The notes beneath the pieces are model-generated. The model did not search any database. It was not told the DNA's origin and was given only the letters and a program-made list of their open reading frames with translations. From Planococcus donghaensis MPA1U2 (GTDB lineage: Bacteria > Bacillota > Bacilli > Bacillales_A > Planococcaceae), in contig NZ_AEPB01000022.1 of the NCBI RefSeq assembly GCF_000189395.1, forward strand, positions 59,050 to 123,049: a stretch of 64,000 nt of DNA, in the 5' to 3' direction. Position 1 is the first letter of the stretch, and each line of letters starts with the position of its first letter. Below, one piece after another: positions 9,639 through 19,028 of the stretch. The position numbers and the translations under genes were made by a program.

Positions 9639-10011
9639 CTTTGCTCAAAAGATCTCTAATTTCGACAAGGAGTTCCTGAGTTTTGTCCAGAACTTCCGGC
9701 TCTTCTGCTGCAGGTACGTCTTTTTTGCGTTTTAAATTAGTGAAAATACGGATAACCATGAAAATAGAAAATGCAATGATAAAGAAGTCGATGATAGCTT
9801 GTATAAATAATCCGTATTGCAGTACGACGTCATTAAATGTATAGCTCCAGTTTTCAACACTTACTCCGCCGACTAACATTCCGACTATTGGCATGATGAT
9901 GTCCTCTACTAAAGATGTAACCACTTTCCCGAATGCTGCACCAATGATTACTGCTATAGCTAAGTCAAGGACGTTACCTTTCAACGCAAACTTCTTAAAA
10001 TCTTCCCACAT
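9622..10011 (-). CDS. mscL: Large-conductance mechanosensitive channel
   Basis: 129 residues. The start MWEDFKKFALKGNVLDLAIAVIIGAAFGKVV is the classic MscL N-terminus with TM1, and a second helix lies near 65-90. The channel opens on membrane tension after hypo-osmotic shock. AAAGGAGGTGAATGAG precedes ATG 10011. The frame remains open for 60 more codons upstream, but these are not MscL-like. Confidence 0.96.
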   Translation of the reverse strand: MWEDFKKFALKGNVLDLAIAVIIGAAFGKVVTSLVEDIIMPIVGMLVGGVSVENWSYTFNDVVLQYGLFIQAIIDFFIIAFSIFMVIRIFTNLKRKKDVPAAEEPEVLDKTQELLVEIRDLLSKEKTGQ

Positions 10012-10169
10012 CTCATTCACCTCCTTTAATCTATTGTTTATGATAACAAAAAAATTCTGAAAATACACGGGTGAGATAATGGCTGAAGAATCTTTCTGTG
10101 CCGCTTTTAAAAGGTAATATGAAAGAGGTTGTGCTACACTAAAACAAATGAAAACATAGGTGTGAAAAA

Positions 10170-10808
10170 ATGAAAAAGAAAAAATTACCAATTAGGTGGA
10201 AGCGTAAAGTGGGATGCCTAATTCTTTTTGTGCCTGCAGTGATTGTAATAGCGACGATTACTATCTTAATATCTTCGATAGTTAATTCTGATTCGGTATT
10301 TAAAACAATCAAAGACGCGCCTAATCGAATAATTGAATTAAATGTACCAGAAGAAAACATTCCATTATACAAAGAAGCAGCTGATGTCTACAGTATTCCT
10401 TGGACGCTATTGGCTGCACATCACCGAGTTGAAACAAGATTTTCCACAATGGACCCCTTGTTGTCGCCAGTAGGTGCAGAAGGACATCTTCAATTTATGC
10501 CTTGTACGTTTGTTGGGTGGAGTCATCCGAGTTGCTCAGGGCAAGGACAGGGAGATATAAGTGAAGAAGATAAAGTAAACATTGATGTGATTGCCTATTA
10601 TGGCGGTTACGGCGTAGATGGTAATGGCGATGGCATAGCAGATCCGTATAATTTAACCGATTCTCTTTACAGCGCAGCAAATTATTTATCACAAAATGGA
10701 GCTGCTGAAGGTGAGTTAGAACGCGCCATTTTTCAGTATAATCATAGTGAAGAATATGTAGCGGACGTTCTACATTATTATCACCTATACGAAGAGGAAT
10801 ATAATTAA
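10170..10808 (+). CDS. Membrane-anchored lytic transglycosylase (SLT/CwlT-like)
   Basis: 212 residues. A basic N-terminus and one helix (about 15-37) act as membrane anchor or uncleaved signal. An extracellular lysozyme-like domain follows, with probable catalytic Glu88 (HHRVETRFS) and the downstream GAEGHLQFMPCTF and YNLTDSLYSAANYL motifs. It would cleave peptidoglycan glycan strands. Two Cys in FMPCTF and HPSCSG could pair. It is monocistronic with a terminator after it. Confidence 0.85.
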   Translation: MKKKKLPIRWKRKVGCLILFVPAVIVIATITILISSIVNSDSVFKTIKDAPNRIIELNVPEENIPLYKEAADVYSIPWTLLAAHHRVETRFSTMDPLLSPVGAEGHLQFMPCTFVGWSHPSCSGQGQGDISEEDKVNIDVIAYYGGYGVDGNGDGIADPYNLTDSLYSAANYLSQNGAAEGELERAIFQYNHSEEYVADVLHYYHLYEEEYN

Positions 10809-10812
10809 CGAA

Positions 10813-10843
10813 AAAAAGAGTGGACTGATGTCCACTCTTTTTG
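10813..10843. terminator. Terminator between transglycosylase and GlsB genes
   Basis: AAAAAGAGTGGAC / GTCCACTCTTTTT hairpin with a four-base loop, usable from both sides. Confidence 0.88.
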
Positions 10844-10852
10844 CGTGAATTT

Positions 10853-11107
10853 TTATGTTCTTTTTCTCATAGATCCCATGATCAAGCTAAGAACGAATAC
10901 AAAGATCAAAGCACCGATTAATGCTGGGATAATTGCTACGTCCCAAATAACTGGACCTAAGTTTCCTAAGATTAATCCACCTAACCAAGCACCTACGATA
11001 CCTGCAATAATGTTACCGATAATGCCGCCTGGAATATCTTTACCTAAAATCATTCCTGCGATCCAACCGATGATACCACCCATAATTAGATATAAAATAA
11101 AACCCAT
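10853..11107 (-). CDS. GlsB/YeaQ/YmgE family small membrane protein
   Basis: 84 residues, nearly all hydrophobic and Gly-rich (GGIIGWIAGMILGKDIPGG, GNIIAGIVGAWLGG). This is the transglycosylase-associated/GlsB pattern with three helices. The family is linked to general stress, but the molecular role is unknown. AAAGGAGC precedes the ATG. Confidence 0.9.
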   Translation of the reverse strand: MGFILYLIMGGIIGWIAGMILGKDIPGGIIGNIIAGIVGAWLGGLILGNLGPVIWDVAIIPALIGALIFVFVLSLIMGSMRKRT

Positions 11108-11196
11108 TTTTTCCAGCTCCTTTTAAGGTAATGTATAATTGCTACACTTTAGATATAACCTCATTCAGGACATTTGAAACATAAAATAAAAAATTT

Positions 11197-11739
11197 TTAT
11201 AAAACTTGTGCGCCTAAGGTTGCGGTGAAGTGGCGCAGTGCCCATTCATGGCCAATTTGATCAAAGCTGGCGACCCCATCTTTATGGACCACAATGCTAA
11301 ATCCTTTATTGTAAGCATCGACCGCTGTATGCAGCACACAAATATCGGTACAGACCCCAACTATGTGAATCTCTTCTATACCGCGTTCACGCAGTACCAA
11401 TTCTAAAGGAGTACCTGCAAATACACTGTAACGTGTTTTATCCATCCAAATAATGTCGTTCTGATGGGCTTCATAAATATCTGAAAGTCGTCCGTATAGC
11501 GCTCGGCCAGTCGTTCCTCTTATATTGTGGGGCGGGAAAAGCTTCGTTTCAGGATGATAGGGGTCGTCTTTTTCATGTAAATCAACTGGCATGATTACTA
11601 GACTTTCCTCATTTAAAAATTCCTCAGTCAACTGACAAATTTTTTCCTCGATAACTTGACCAGGTTTTCCACAAGTTAATGCTCCGTCATCTGCTACAAA
11701 ATCCACCGTATAATCCACAACGAGTAACGCTTTTTTCAT
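11197..11739 (-). CDS. pncA: Isochorismatase-family cysteine hydrolase, probably nicotinamidase
   Basis: 180 residues from ATG 11739, which has GGGAG upstream; an in-frame ATG 15 bases earlier is weaker. The catalytic triad is visible: Asp9 (VVDYTVDF), a Lys in MDKTRYS and the nucleophilic Cys in VGVCTDICVLHTA. Nicotinamidase converts nicotinamide to nicotinate for NAD salvage. The family also contains other amidohydrolases, so the substrate is an inference. Confidence 0.85.
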   Translation of the reverse strand: MKKALLVVDYTVDFVADDGALTCGKPGQVIEEKICQLTEEFLNEESLVIMPVDLHEKDDPYHPETKLFPPHNIRGTTGRALYGRLSDIYEAHQNDIIWMDKTRYSVFAGTPLELVLRERGIEEIHIVGVCTDICVLHTAVDAYNKGFSIVVHKDGVASFDQIGHEWALRHFTATLGAQVL

Positions 11740-11806
11740 TCCATTCACTCCCATATCTTTTTCTTGATTATAAACTTTAACCGATTAATATGAAAATAAA
11801 CAATGC

Positions 11807-11835
11807 TTGCTAATAGTTTTTCTTTTCAGTATAAT
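11807..11835 (+). promoter_or_regulatory. SigA-type promoter for the 35-residue ORF
   Basis: TTGCTA at 11807-11812 and a perfect TATAAT at 11830-11835 are 17 bp apart and 31 bp before the ATG. Confidence 0.65.
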
Positions 11836-11866
11836 CAGACTAATGAAGAGAGAAGGGGTGGTCCTG

Positions 11867-11974
11867 ATGCAATATGAAAATGTAGAGAAACTTAATCGAC
11901 AAGGAATGATTTTTGTTGTATTCCATACATTGCTCATTTTTAATTTTGCTTTGGATTTCGGGTTTTTCTTATGA
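11867..11974 (+). CDS. Putative 35-residue membrane peptide
   Basis: MQYENVEKLNRQGMIFVVFH followed by a hydrophobic stretch ending DFGFFL. The ORF has GAAGGGGTGG six bases before the ATG, a good promoter 31 bp upstream and a terminator 11 bp after the stop. That complete transcription unit supports a real small gene. It has a polar N-terminus and one membrane helix. I do not recognise the family. Confidence 0.6.
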   Translation: MQYENVEKLNRQGMIFVVFHTLLIFNFALDFGFFL

Positions 11975-11984
11975 CCGGAAATAT

Positions 11985-12024
11985 AAAACAGCCTATCCCA
12001 AATACATTGGGGTAGGCTATTTTC
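11985..12024. terminator. Bidirectional terminator
   Basis: AGCCTATCCC / GGGGTAGGCT stem with A/T-rich flanks, between the small ORF and the minus-strand recombinase-like gene. Confidence 0.82.
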
Positions 12025-12028
12025 ATGT

Positions 12029-12883
12029 TTATTCTCTTTTTAACCGAACTAATGAATCTTTTAAAATTCTGGAAGCAGAATCCAATGAAACCCCTAGAGT
12101 TTCTTGGATTTCTTCCAGATTTTTATGTTCAACTGAATATAGATAATGGACATATGCAAAGCGGATGTCACCTGAACGCATCGGCATGCCGACGAATGAA
12201 GAAAGGGCTTCTGTGTAGTCCGATAACGACCCCATTTGAAACATCGTGTATTCGTTTTTTACTTTAGATGACAAGAGGTAAGGTGTGCCGCGGAACACTG
12301 CGCGCTCAATGGCATCGAGCATGACCGGAATCTCTTTATCAGTGAACTCCATACGGCATTGGTAGCCGTCTTTTTTATCAACTGCTAAAACGAGCTTGCC
12401 ATTACGATCGTCAAAATTATCTACATCAATGGCTACCATATCACGAAGGCGAAGTCCGCGTAAGTATAGAATATAAAGGATTTTTGCGTTTAAAGACAAC
12501 CGATCAGCTTCAAGCACTGCATCCTTCTTTTTTAACAAATCTTCGTAATTTAAGTGGATATCAGCCGGTGTCAAATCGAGCTTTTTACTAAATTTGAATT
12601 TCGGCATAAAATCGTTCGGGATGCGACCAATTTGCCACATATAGTCAAACCATCTTCTAATATAAATTAGTTTCCGGTTTAATGTACTGTCTTTAATGCC
12701 CGCCATATGCTGATCCATTAAAAACTGTTGAATGTCGGAAGGACGGATATCATGTGGTTCAACAGGTCTTTTATACGTATGTCTAAGAAAAGCGAAGAGC
12801 GAGCGGATCAATTGGACTTCATGAACAACAGTGTTTGGGCTAATGCCATTGTCCAGTCTAAATTTCTCGTAACCATAAGGCAT
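12029..12883 (-). CDS. Tyrosine-recombinase-like protein with degenerate active site
   Basis: 284 residues. The N-terminal half resembles the SAM-like core-binding domain of Xer/phage integrases (SPNTVVHEVQLIRSLFAFL, LNRKLIYIRRWFDY). In the C-terminal half the first catalytic Arg (LRGLRLRDMVAIDVD) and the beta-hairpin Lys (VDKKDGY) are present. The HxxR box reads SGDIRFAYVHY with His replaced by Asp, LGH reads LGV, and no Tyr stands where the nucleophile belongs (SASRILKD). It is therefore unlikely to cut DNA and may bind it only. It stands alone, with no phage genes nearby. Confidence 0.8.
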   Translation of the reverse strand: MPYGYEKFRLDNGISPNTVVHEVQLIRSLFAFLRHTYKRPVEPHDIRPSDIQQFLMDQHMAGIKDSTLNRKLIYIRRWFDYMWQIGRIPNDFMPKFKFSKKLDLTPADIHLNYEDLLKKKDAVLEADRLSLNAKILYILYLRGLRLRDMVAIDVDNFDDRNGKLVLAVDKKDGYQCRMEFTDKEIPVMLDAIERAVFRGTPYLLSSKVKNEYTMFQMGSLSDYTEALSSFVGMPMRSGDIRFAYVHYLYSVEHKNLEEIQETLGVSLDSASRILKDSLVRLKRE

Positions 12884-13093
12884 TATGCGTCACCTCTTCT
12901 TAATGGATTTCCTTAAATTATACCATTAAATCAGGTAAATAGAACGTATTTTCCCTTGTCAATAGGCAGTGAGGAGAGTTTTTTCGTCGTTTTGACGCGA
13001 AAGAAAATCCTATTAGTCGAATGTATTTAATTGTTGGAGATTAGGGTATGTTATAAGGGTAGGCAATTAGACGAAATGAAGGTGGATTAAAAG

Positions 13094-13597
13094 ATGTTTA
13101 ACGAAGAAAATGCAAAAATTAGAAACCAAGTTCTTCAAGCAGTAGAAGGAATGACAGATGAAACATTAAACTTGAAACCTTCAGAAACTGAATGGTCACC
13201 AATACAAATTTTAGATCATCTTCAATTAATGGAAAAAATCGTTGCAAAGGGGGTTTCTCAAGAGTTACAAAAAGAAGAAAGTAAAAAAGCGATCAAAAAG
13301 CCAATTGCATTAACGGTAAGTCGATCGTTTAAAGTAGAAGCGCCGAGTCATGTTACACCGACAACTGAATTTGTCACGCTCGAAGAAATGAAAGCGCGTC
13401 TAAATGCCTCGCATAATTTGCTGTACGAAGTATACGCACAAGCGAGCCGTGAACAATTAGAAAAAAAATCAATGAACCATCCGGTGTTTGGAAAAGTACC
13501 GCTCGTTCAATGGTTTCCGTTTGTTGGCTTACATGAAAAGCGTCATTTTAAGCAATTACAAGAGACCTTAAGAAAAATGGATGAATTGAACAAATAG
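13094..13597 (+). CDS. DinB-family protein
   Basis: 167 residues, four-helix DinB/YfiT fold. The metal-binding His set is visible: His in ILDHLQLME near residue 42, and the late HEKRH pair. WSPIQILDHL is a typical DinB phrase. Many members are thiol-transferases using bacillithiol, but the substrate here is unknown. GAAGGTGG precedes the ATG. Confidence 0.88.
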   Translation: MFNEENAKIRNQVLQAVEGMTDETLNLKPSETEWSPIQILDHLQLMEKIVAKGVSQELQKEESKKAIKKPIALTVSRSFKVEAPSHVTPTTEFVTLEEMKARLNASHNLLYEVYAQASREQLEKKSMNHPVFGKVPLVQWFPFVGLHEKRHFKQLQETLRKMDELNK

Positions 13598-13637
13598 TCA
13601 TTCGAAAAACTTATCACATTCTATAATTTTAATGTAA

Positions 13638-13666
13638 TTTACTTATGCTGTAGCATTCGGTATGAT
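13638..13666 (+). promoter_or_regulatory. Promoter of citB
   Basis: TTTACT at 13638 and TATGAT at 13661 are 17 bp apart. The untranslated leader is about 55 nt. I could not find a clear CcpC dyad. Confidence 0.5.
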
Positions 13667-13726
13667 AGAAGAGGAGAGAAGCGCTGATTAAGAGCTTTTC
13701 AGAAGATTTAAAGGAGGAACTAAAAA

Positions 13727-16441
13727 ATGGCAAAGAGCAGTTTGCACAACAGCCGCACTTCTTTTGAGCTAAATGACAAAACGTATAACTATTACCGTTT
13801 AGCTGCATTAGAAGAAGCAGGTATCGCTAAAGTATCACGCCTACCTTATTCGATTAAAGTTCTATTGGAATCCGTATTGCGTCAGCACGACGGATATGTC
13901 ATCAATGACGAGCACGTTGAAGAATTAGCAAAATGGGGCAAAGATGCCAACAAAGAAGCAGAAGTTCCATTCAAGCCTTCACGCGTTATCCTACAAGATT
14001 TCACAGGAGTACCAGTAGTAGTTGATTTGGCTGCACTTCGTTCAGCAATGGCTGAAATGGGTGGAGATCCAAACAAAATTAACCCTGAAATTCCTGTAGA
14101 TCTTGTTATTGACCACTCTGTACAAGTTGATAGATATGGTACAGAAGATGCACTACGCATCAACATGGAACTTGAATTTGATCGCAACGCTGAGCGTTAC
14201 CAGTTCCTTAGCTGGGCTCAAAAAGCATACGATAACTACCGTGCAGTACCACCTGCAACTGGTATCGTGCACCAAGTTAACCTTGAGTACTTGGCAAACG
14301 TTGTTCATGCAGTTGAAAACACAGACGGCACATTTGAAACTTTCCCTGATACATTGTTCGGTACAGATTCCCATACAACAATGATCAATGGTATTGGTGT
14401 TCTTGGATGGGGCGTTGGTGGTATTGAAGCTGAAGCAGGAATGCTTGGACAACCTTCATACTTCCCAATTCCAGAAGTTATCGGCGTTAAATTGACGGGT
14501 GAACTTCCAAACGGTGCAACTGCTACTGATTTGGCTTTAAAAGTTACTCAAACATTACGTAAAAAAGGCGTTGTTGGTAAATTTGTTGAGTTCTTCGGTC
14601 CTGGTGTTACAACATTACCACTTGCTGACCGTGCAACAATTGCGAACATGGCTCCTGAATACGGCGCAACTTGTGGTTTCTTCCCAGTTGACGAAGAAGC
14701 ACTAGATTACATGCGTTTAACTGCACGTGACGAAGAGCAAATCGCTGTAACGAAAAAATATCTACAAGCAAACGACATGTTCTTTACTGTAGATAACGAA
14801 GATCCAATCTACACGGATTTAGTAGAAATTGATCTTTCTGATATCGAACCAAACCTTGCAGGACCAAAACGTCCACAAGATTTGATTCCTTTATCTCAAA
14901 TGAAAACTGAGTTCAACAAAGCTGTAACAGGTGAAGAAGGACCTCACGGTTTTGCACTTGATGAAGCTGAAATTGAAAAAACAGCAACAGTTAACTTTAA
15001 AGACGGCAGATCTGTTGAGATGAAGACCGGTGCATTAGCAATTGCAGCGATCACATCTTGTACAAACACTTCTAACCCGTACGTAATGCTTGGTGCTGGA
15101 TTAGTAGCGAAAAAAGCAGTTGAAAAAGGATTAACTCCACCTGCTTACGTGAAAACTTCATTAGCTCCAGGATCTAAAGTTGTTACAGGTTACTTGAACG
15201 ATTCTGGTTTATTGGATTACATGAACCAAATCGGCTTTAACTTAGTAGGATACGGCTGTACAACTTGTATCGGTAACTCAGGTCCATTGCTTCCAGAAAT
15301 CGAAGAAGCAATTCTTGATAACGATTTACTAGTATCATCTGTATTGTCTGGTAACCGTAACTTTGAAGGACGTATTCACCCGCTTGTAAAAGCAAACTAC
15401 TTGGCATCTCCAATGTTAGTTGTTGCTTATGCACTTGCTGGTACTGTGGATATCGACTTTGAAGTTGATCCAATCGGTAAAGACAAAGAAGGAAACGATG
15501 TCTTCTTCAAAGATATCTGGCCAACAACTGAAGAAATCAAGAAAACTGTTAAAGATACAGTTACTCCAGAATTGTTCCGTAAAGAATACGAGCACGTATT
15601 TAACGAGAACGAAGCATGGAATGCAATTGAAACAAACGACGATTCTTTATATGAGTTTGATTCGACATCAACTTATATTCAAAACCCGCCGTTCTTTGAA
15701 GGTCTTTCTAAAGAGCCAGCTCCAATCCAAGCATTATCTGACCTTCGTGTAGTTGCGAAATTCGCAGACTCTATCACGACTGACCATATTTCACCAGCTG
15801 GTGCGATTGGTAAAGATACGCCAGCAGGTTTATACCTACGTGAAAACGGCGTTGAGCCTCGTAACTTTAACTCTTACGGATCTCGTCGTGGTAACCACGA
15901 AGTTATGATGCGCGGAACATTCGCTAACATCCGTATCCGTAACCAAGTAGCTCCAGATACAACTGGTGGTTACACAACTTACTGGCCAACGGGCGAAACT
16001 ATGGCGATTTACGATGCAGCTATGAAGTATCAAGAACAAGGCACAGGTCTTGTTGTCTTGACTGGTAAAGATTACGGCATGGGTTCTTCTCGTGACTGGG
16101 CTGCTAAAGGAACATTCCTTTTAGGCATTAAAACAGTTATCGCAGAAAGCTATGAGCGTATTCACCGTTCAAACCTAGTGATGATGGGTGTTCTACCGTT
16201 GCAATTTGTTAACGGTGAAAGCGCAGATTCTCTTGGATTAACGGGACGCGAAACGATTAGCGTTAACTTAACTGATGATGTGAAACCACGCGACCTTCTA
16301 ACTGTTACAGCTACTGCTGAAGACGGTAAAGTAACTGAGTTCCAAGTATTAGCACGTTTTGATTCTGAAGTGGAAGTAGATTACTTCCGTCACGGTGGAA
16401 TCTTGCAAATGGTGCTACGTAACAAATTGCTAGAAGTGTAA
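13727..16441 (+). CDS. citB: Aconitate hydratase
   Basis: 904 residues, full-length IRP/AcnA-type aconitase. It isomerises citrate to isocitrate in the citric acid cycle and in this class can also bind RNA. The [4Fe-4S] ligands are Cys445 (SCTNTSNP), Cys511 and Cys514 ([13 protein letters not shown]). The C-terminal swivel domain has [19 protein letters not shown] precedes the ATG. The codon choice is strongly biased toward a few codons, consistent with high expression. It sits before yneP-yneQ as in B. subtilis. Confidence 0.97.
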   Translation: MAKSSLHNSRTSFELNDKTYNYYRLAALEEAGIAKVSRLPYSIKVLLESVLRQHDGYVINDEHVEELAKWGKDANKEAEVPFKPSRVILQDFTGVPVVVDLAALRSAMAEMGGDPNKINPEIPVDLVIDHSVQVDRYGTEDALRINMELEFDRNAERYQFLSWAQKAYDNYRAVPPATGIVHQVNLEYLANVVHAVENTDGTFETFPDTLFGTDSHTTMINGIGVLGWGVGGIEAEAGMLGQPSYFPIPEVIGVKLTGELPNGATATDLALKVTQTLRKKGVVGKFVEFFGPGVTTLPLADRATIANMAPEYGATCGFFPVDEEALDYMRLTARDEEQIAVTKKYLQANDMFFTVDNEDPIYTDLVEIDLSDIEPNLAGPKRPQDLIPLSQMKTEFNKAVTGEEGPHGFALDEAEIEKTATVNFKDGRSVEMKTGALAIAAITSCTNTSNPYVMLGAGLVAKKAVEKGLTPPAYVKTSLAPGSKVVTGYLNDSGLLDYMNQIGFNLVGYGCTTCIGNSGPLLPEIEEAILDNDLLVSSVLSGNRNFEGRIHPLVKANYLASPMLVVAYALAGTVDIDFEVDPIGKDKEGNDVFFKDIWPTTEEIKKTVKDTVTPELFRKEYEHVFNENEAWNAIETNDDSLYEFDSTSTYIQNPPFFEGLSKEPAPIQALSDLRVVAKFADSITTDHISPAGAIGKDTPAGLYLRENGVEPRNFNSYGSRRGNHEVMMRGTFANIRIRNQVAPDTTGGYTTYWPTGETMAIYDAAMKYQEQGTGLVVLTGKDYGMGSSRDWAAKGTFLLGIKTVIAESYERIHRSNLVMMGVLPLQFVNGESADSLGLTGRETISVNLTDDVKPRDLLTVTATAEDGKVTEFQVLARFDSEVEVDYFRHGGILQMVLRNKLLEV

Positions 16442-16453
16442 GAATGATACGAA

Positions 16454-16488
16454 AAGGCTGTTGGGGAAACCCAACAGCCTTTTTTTTT
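16454..16488 (+). terminator. Terminator of citB
   Basis: AGGCTGTTGGG / CCCAACAGCCT hairpin with a GAAA loop and T8 tail. Confidence 0.93.
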
Positions 16489-16560
16489 ATGATTTCACGA
16501 AACGTCTATCGAACATTCAAAAAGCATTTTCTTGTATACTAGTTATGAGGTGAAGAGGAA

Positions 16561-17001
16561 ATGTACATAAGCGAAAAAGAAATTGAAATCCGTTACGCCG
16601 AAACGGATCAAATGGGCGTTGTTTATCACGCCAACTACATCATCTGGCTTGAAATAGGGCGCACCAAATTGATTGAAGATATAGGATTTACGTATGCAGG
16701 TATGGAAAAAGACGGGTACATCTCGCCGGTTGTTGATATTTCCATTCAATACAAAGCAGCACTCCGCTATGGTCAAAAAGCGTTTGTCCGCACGTGGGTA
16801 GAAGAGCATGGGCGTTTGCGAACAAAATACGGCTATGAAATTGTCCATGAAGATGGAACAATCGCTGCTACTGCTTTATCTGAACATGTCGTTGTAAAAA
16901 AAGAAACGTTTCGTCCTGTGTCCATCCAAAAAGTTTTTCCAGAATGGCATAAAAAATACGAAGAAATCAAAAAGCAGGTTCCTGATGGCGTTCGGAATTA
17001 A
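16561..17001 (+). CDS. yneP: Acyl-CoA thioesterase, hotdog fold (YneP/YbgC-like)
   Basis: 146 residues. The 4-hydroxybenzoyl-CoA thioesterase motif YAETDQMGVVYHANY near residues 13-27 contains the catalytic Asp. It hydrolyses acyl-CoA in the cytosol; the natural substrate is uncertain. GAGGTGAAGAGG precedes the ATG. Its 3' end overlaps the next gene by 17 bases, as in the yneP-yneQ pair of B. subtilis. Confidence 0.92.
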   Translation: MYISEKEIEIRYAETDQMGVVYHANYIIWLEIGRTKLIEDIGFTYAGMEKDGYISPVVDISIQYKAALRYGQKAFVRTWVEEHGRLRTKYGYEIVHEDGTIAATALSEHVVVKKETFRPVSIQKVFPEWHKKYEEIKKQVPDGVRN

Positions 17002-17284
17002 ACGAGATGAACTCGAACGTTGGAAGCAAGGAGTCGATCGCGGTGAAATTTCGTTTTTAACGCATTATTGGGTAGACGATCGCTTTCCTGGCTGTAATAC
17101 AGTCACAAAAGTGGGGTGCTGTGACTTAGATAAGCTAGAATCTTGGGGGAAACAGTACGGATTGCAACGTGAGTGGATGGATTTACGAGGCAATTACCCA
17201 CATTTTGATTTATTTGGCGACCGCCAGCGGGCGATTTTGCAACAAGAAGGCCATTATGAGCAACTGAATAAACTAGAAAAATAA
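16985..17284 (+). CDS. yneQ: YneQ-like hypothetical protein
   Basis: 99 residues (MAFGIKRDELERWKQ...). It is rich in Trp, Cys and Asp: HYWVDDRFPGCNTVTKVGCCDLDKL and EWMDLRGNYPHFDLF. I call it YneQ from its place after yneP and before yneR/plsY. Function is unknown. Its start lies inside the yneP 3' end, implying coupled translation. Confidence 0.8.
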   Translation: MAFGIKRDELERWKQGVDRGEISFLTHYWVDDRFPGCNTVTKVGCCDLDKLESWGKQYGLQREWMDLRGNYPHFDLFGDRQRAILQQEGHYEQLNKLEK

Positions 17285-17325
17285 TAGGACATGAGCTAGT
17301 CATGTGCCAAAATGCAAATACGAAA

Positions 17326-17360
17326 AGTGTTGGAAAGGTTTTTTCCAACACTTTTTTTGT
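17326..17360 (+). terminator. Terminator of yneP-yneQ
   Basis: AGTGTTGGAAA / TTTCCAACACT stem with a short loop, then T7. Confidence 0.9.
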
Positions 17361-17423
17361 GTTTTATACTTAAAAACAGGATGATTCTGAACAAAAAAGA
17401 ACGAGTAAGTACATTTTTTCAAC

Positions 17424-17468
17424 AAAAAAACTATAGACAACTCAAACAATAAGAGTTTATCTATAGTC
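17424..17468 (-). terminator. Terminator of plsY-yneR (minus strand)
   Basis: On the minus strand ACTATAGATAAACTC pairs with GAGTTGTCTATAGT and is followed by a T7 run. Confidence 0.8.
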
Positions 17469-17489
17469 TCGCAAGATTATTCATGCTTT

Positions 17490-17780
17490 TTATTTTTTGT
17501 ATGAATAATCGAGTTCGTGTAAGTCATCGTTAACACTGACATCAAGATTGTGGCCGTCAAAATACCAAGCATCGCTTTGTTCGATAAAATAAGTAACGTT
17601 ATCTTCTTCTACTTTTGCCTCGATTTCATACGGTTGATCTTTTGTCACGCCGAGGGAAAAACCAGGCTGTAGCTTGCTTGAGCCGCCATAACGAACGAAA
17701 AAGCGTACAGCTTCTCCAGAATTAACTTCCATTTCTTTTTTAAACCAATCGAGCGCGTCGTTGCTAATGTTAATTTGCAT
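17490..17780 (-). CDS. yneR: HesB/YneR-like iron-sulfur biosynthesis domain protein
   Basis: 96 residues with the HesB-like beta fold (RFFVRYGGSSKLQPGFSLGVTKD). It contains no cysteine at all, so it cannot be a classical A-type Fe-S carrier. This is the YneR branch, of unknown function. It lies 20 bp after plsY on the same strand, probably in one transcript. GAAAGGACGTG precedes the ATG. Confidence 0.85.
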   Translation of the reverse strand: MQINISNDALDWFKKEMEVNSGEAVRFFVRYGGSSKLQPGFSLGVTKDQPYEIEAKVEEDNVTYFIEQSDAWYFDGHNLDVSVNDDLHELDYSYKK

Positions 17781-17800
17781 ATTACACGTCCTTTCACTGG

Positions 17801-18394
17801 TTACATCCAGCTGATTTTTGGTTCAGTGCCTGCTCGTATTCGGGAAATATTGGCGCGATGCCGGAAAATAATGAATAACGCCAATAAATAAATGACCGCC
17901 ATAAACAAGTAGTCTGCAGAAAAAATGGCGTAAATAGTAATGTAAATGATGAAAACAAGCGCTAAAATAATTGATGATAATGATACCATTTTCGTGATTT
18001 TTAATGCAATTAAAAACACCGCAACTGCCATAATAAACAATGGCCATTGGTAGCCAATTAAGATCCCGCCAGAAGTGGCAACAGCTTTGCCGCCTTTAAA
18101 TTTAGCAAATACCGGAAAAATATGACCAATAACAGCTAATACACCAAATACTAACGGATGGATGTCCGTTGCGATAAAGAGGGGAATCAACGTAGCCGCT
18201 GTTCCTTTTAGTATATCTAAAATGGTCACCGCAATGCCGGCTTTTTTTCCAAGTGTCCGAAATGTGTTTGTAGCTCCTAAATTGCCACTTCCTTGCGTAC
18301 GGATATCAGTTTTGTAAAATAGTTTTCCAACCCATAAGGCAGAAGGAATCGAGCCAAGCAAGTAAGCTAATAGTAGGGGAAGCAGTATAGTCAT
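17801..18394 (-). CDS. plsY: Glycerol-3-phosphate acyltransferase PlsY
   Basis: 197 residues with about five membrane helices. Conserved cytosolic loops are visible: [30 protein letters not shown] and [12 protein letters not shown]. The enzyme moves the acyl group of acyl-phosphate to glycerol-3-phosphate, the first step of phospholipid synthesis. It is divergent from yneT, as in B. subtilis. Confidence 0.96.
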   Translation of the reverse strand: MTILLPLLLAYLLGSIPSALWVGKLFYKTDIRTQGSGNLGATNTFRTLGKKAGIAVTILDILKGTAATLIPLFIATDIHPLVFGVLAVIGHIFPVFAKFKGGKAVATSGGILIGYQWPLFIMAVAVFLIALKITKMVSLSSIILALVFIIYITIYAIFSADYLFMAVIYLLALFIIFRHRANISRIRAGTEPKISWM

Positions 18395-18530
18395 GATGAA
18401 CTCCTTTACACAACCTTATTTTGTATTTTTAGTTTACCATGACTGAAGTTCTTTAAACAATAGTCGACAGATTATTCAACAGGCAGAACAAAATCGTGTA
18501 TGATAGAATAAAAAAGGACAGGTGAACATT

Positions 18531-18938
18531 TTGGAAAATCCTAGCCGTAACGAAATTAAAAATGTACTCGACCAAGCAAAAACAATAGCTGTGGTCGGGC
18601 TTAGTCCAAATCCTAGCCGTACGTCTTATGTGGTAGCAGAAGCGATGAAGCGAGCAGGTTACCGGATCATACCGGTAAATCCGTTGGCAGATTCGGTAAT
18701 GGGTGAGAAAAGCTATGCCCGTTTGAGCGATATCCCAGAAAAGGTAGATATCGTGAACGTTTTTCGCCGTAGCGAGTTTTTAGAAGAAATTGCAGATGAA
18801 TTTATGAAAATCGATTGTCCAGTTTTTTGGACACAATTAAATGTAGTAGATGAAAACGTATTTAATCGGTTGACTGATGCAGGGTACACAGTCATTATGG
18901 ATCGTTGCATCAAAGTGGAATACGCCATTCTGAAATAG
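18531..18938 (+). CDS. yneT: CoA-binding domain protein (YneT-like)
   Basis: 135 residues from TTG 18531, chosen because AGGTG lies six bases before it; the GTG at 18522 sits too close to AAAGGA. The Rossmann-type CoA-binding fold is seen in IAVVGLSPNPSRTSYVVAEAMKRAGYRIIPVNP and DIVNVFRR. It resembles the CoA-binding part of succinyl-CoA synthetase, but the role is unknown. A promoter with TTCAAC and TGTATGAT (18475-18504) precedes it. Confidence 0.87.
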   Translation: MENPSRNEIKNVLDQAKTIAVVGLSPNPSRTSYVVAEAMKRAGYRIIPVNPLADSVMGEKSYARLSDIPEKVDIVNVFRRSEFLEEIADEFMKIDCPVFWTQLNVVDENVFNRLTDAGYTVIMDRCIKVEYAILK

Positions 18939-18950
18939 GCAATACCGCTA

Positions 18951-18975
18951 AAGGGCGCTCAGCGCTCTTTTTCTA
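18951..18975 (+). terminator. Terminator after yneT
   Basis: AGGGCGC / GCGCTCT stem with a three-base loop and T5 tail. Confidence 0.75.
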
Positions 18976-18981
18976 TGAAGT

Positions 18982-19010
18982 TTGACAGATGGTCTAGAAA
19001 TAGCATACGA
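18982..19010 (+). promoter_or_regulatory. SigA promoter of parE-parC
   Basis: TTGACA at 18982-18987 and TACGAT at 19005-19010, with 17-bp spacing. Confidence 0.75.
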
Positions 19011-19028
19011 TTAAGATAGAGTGAAAAG

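Noticed and set aside
12029-12883. Prophage or integrative element integrase
   Set aside because: Catalytic residues are missing and no phage, plasmid or attachment-site features surround it.
13598-13726. CcpC dyad at citB
   Set aside because: ATAA and TTAT elements occur but not with the expected spacing.
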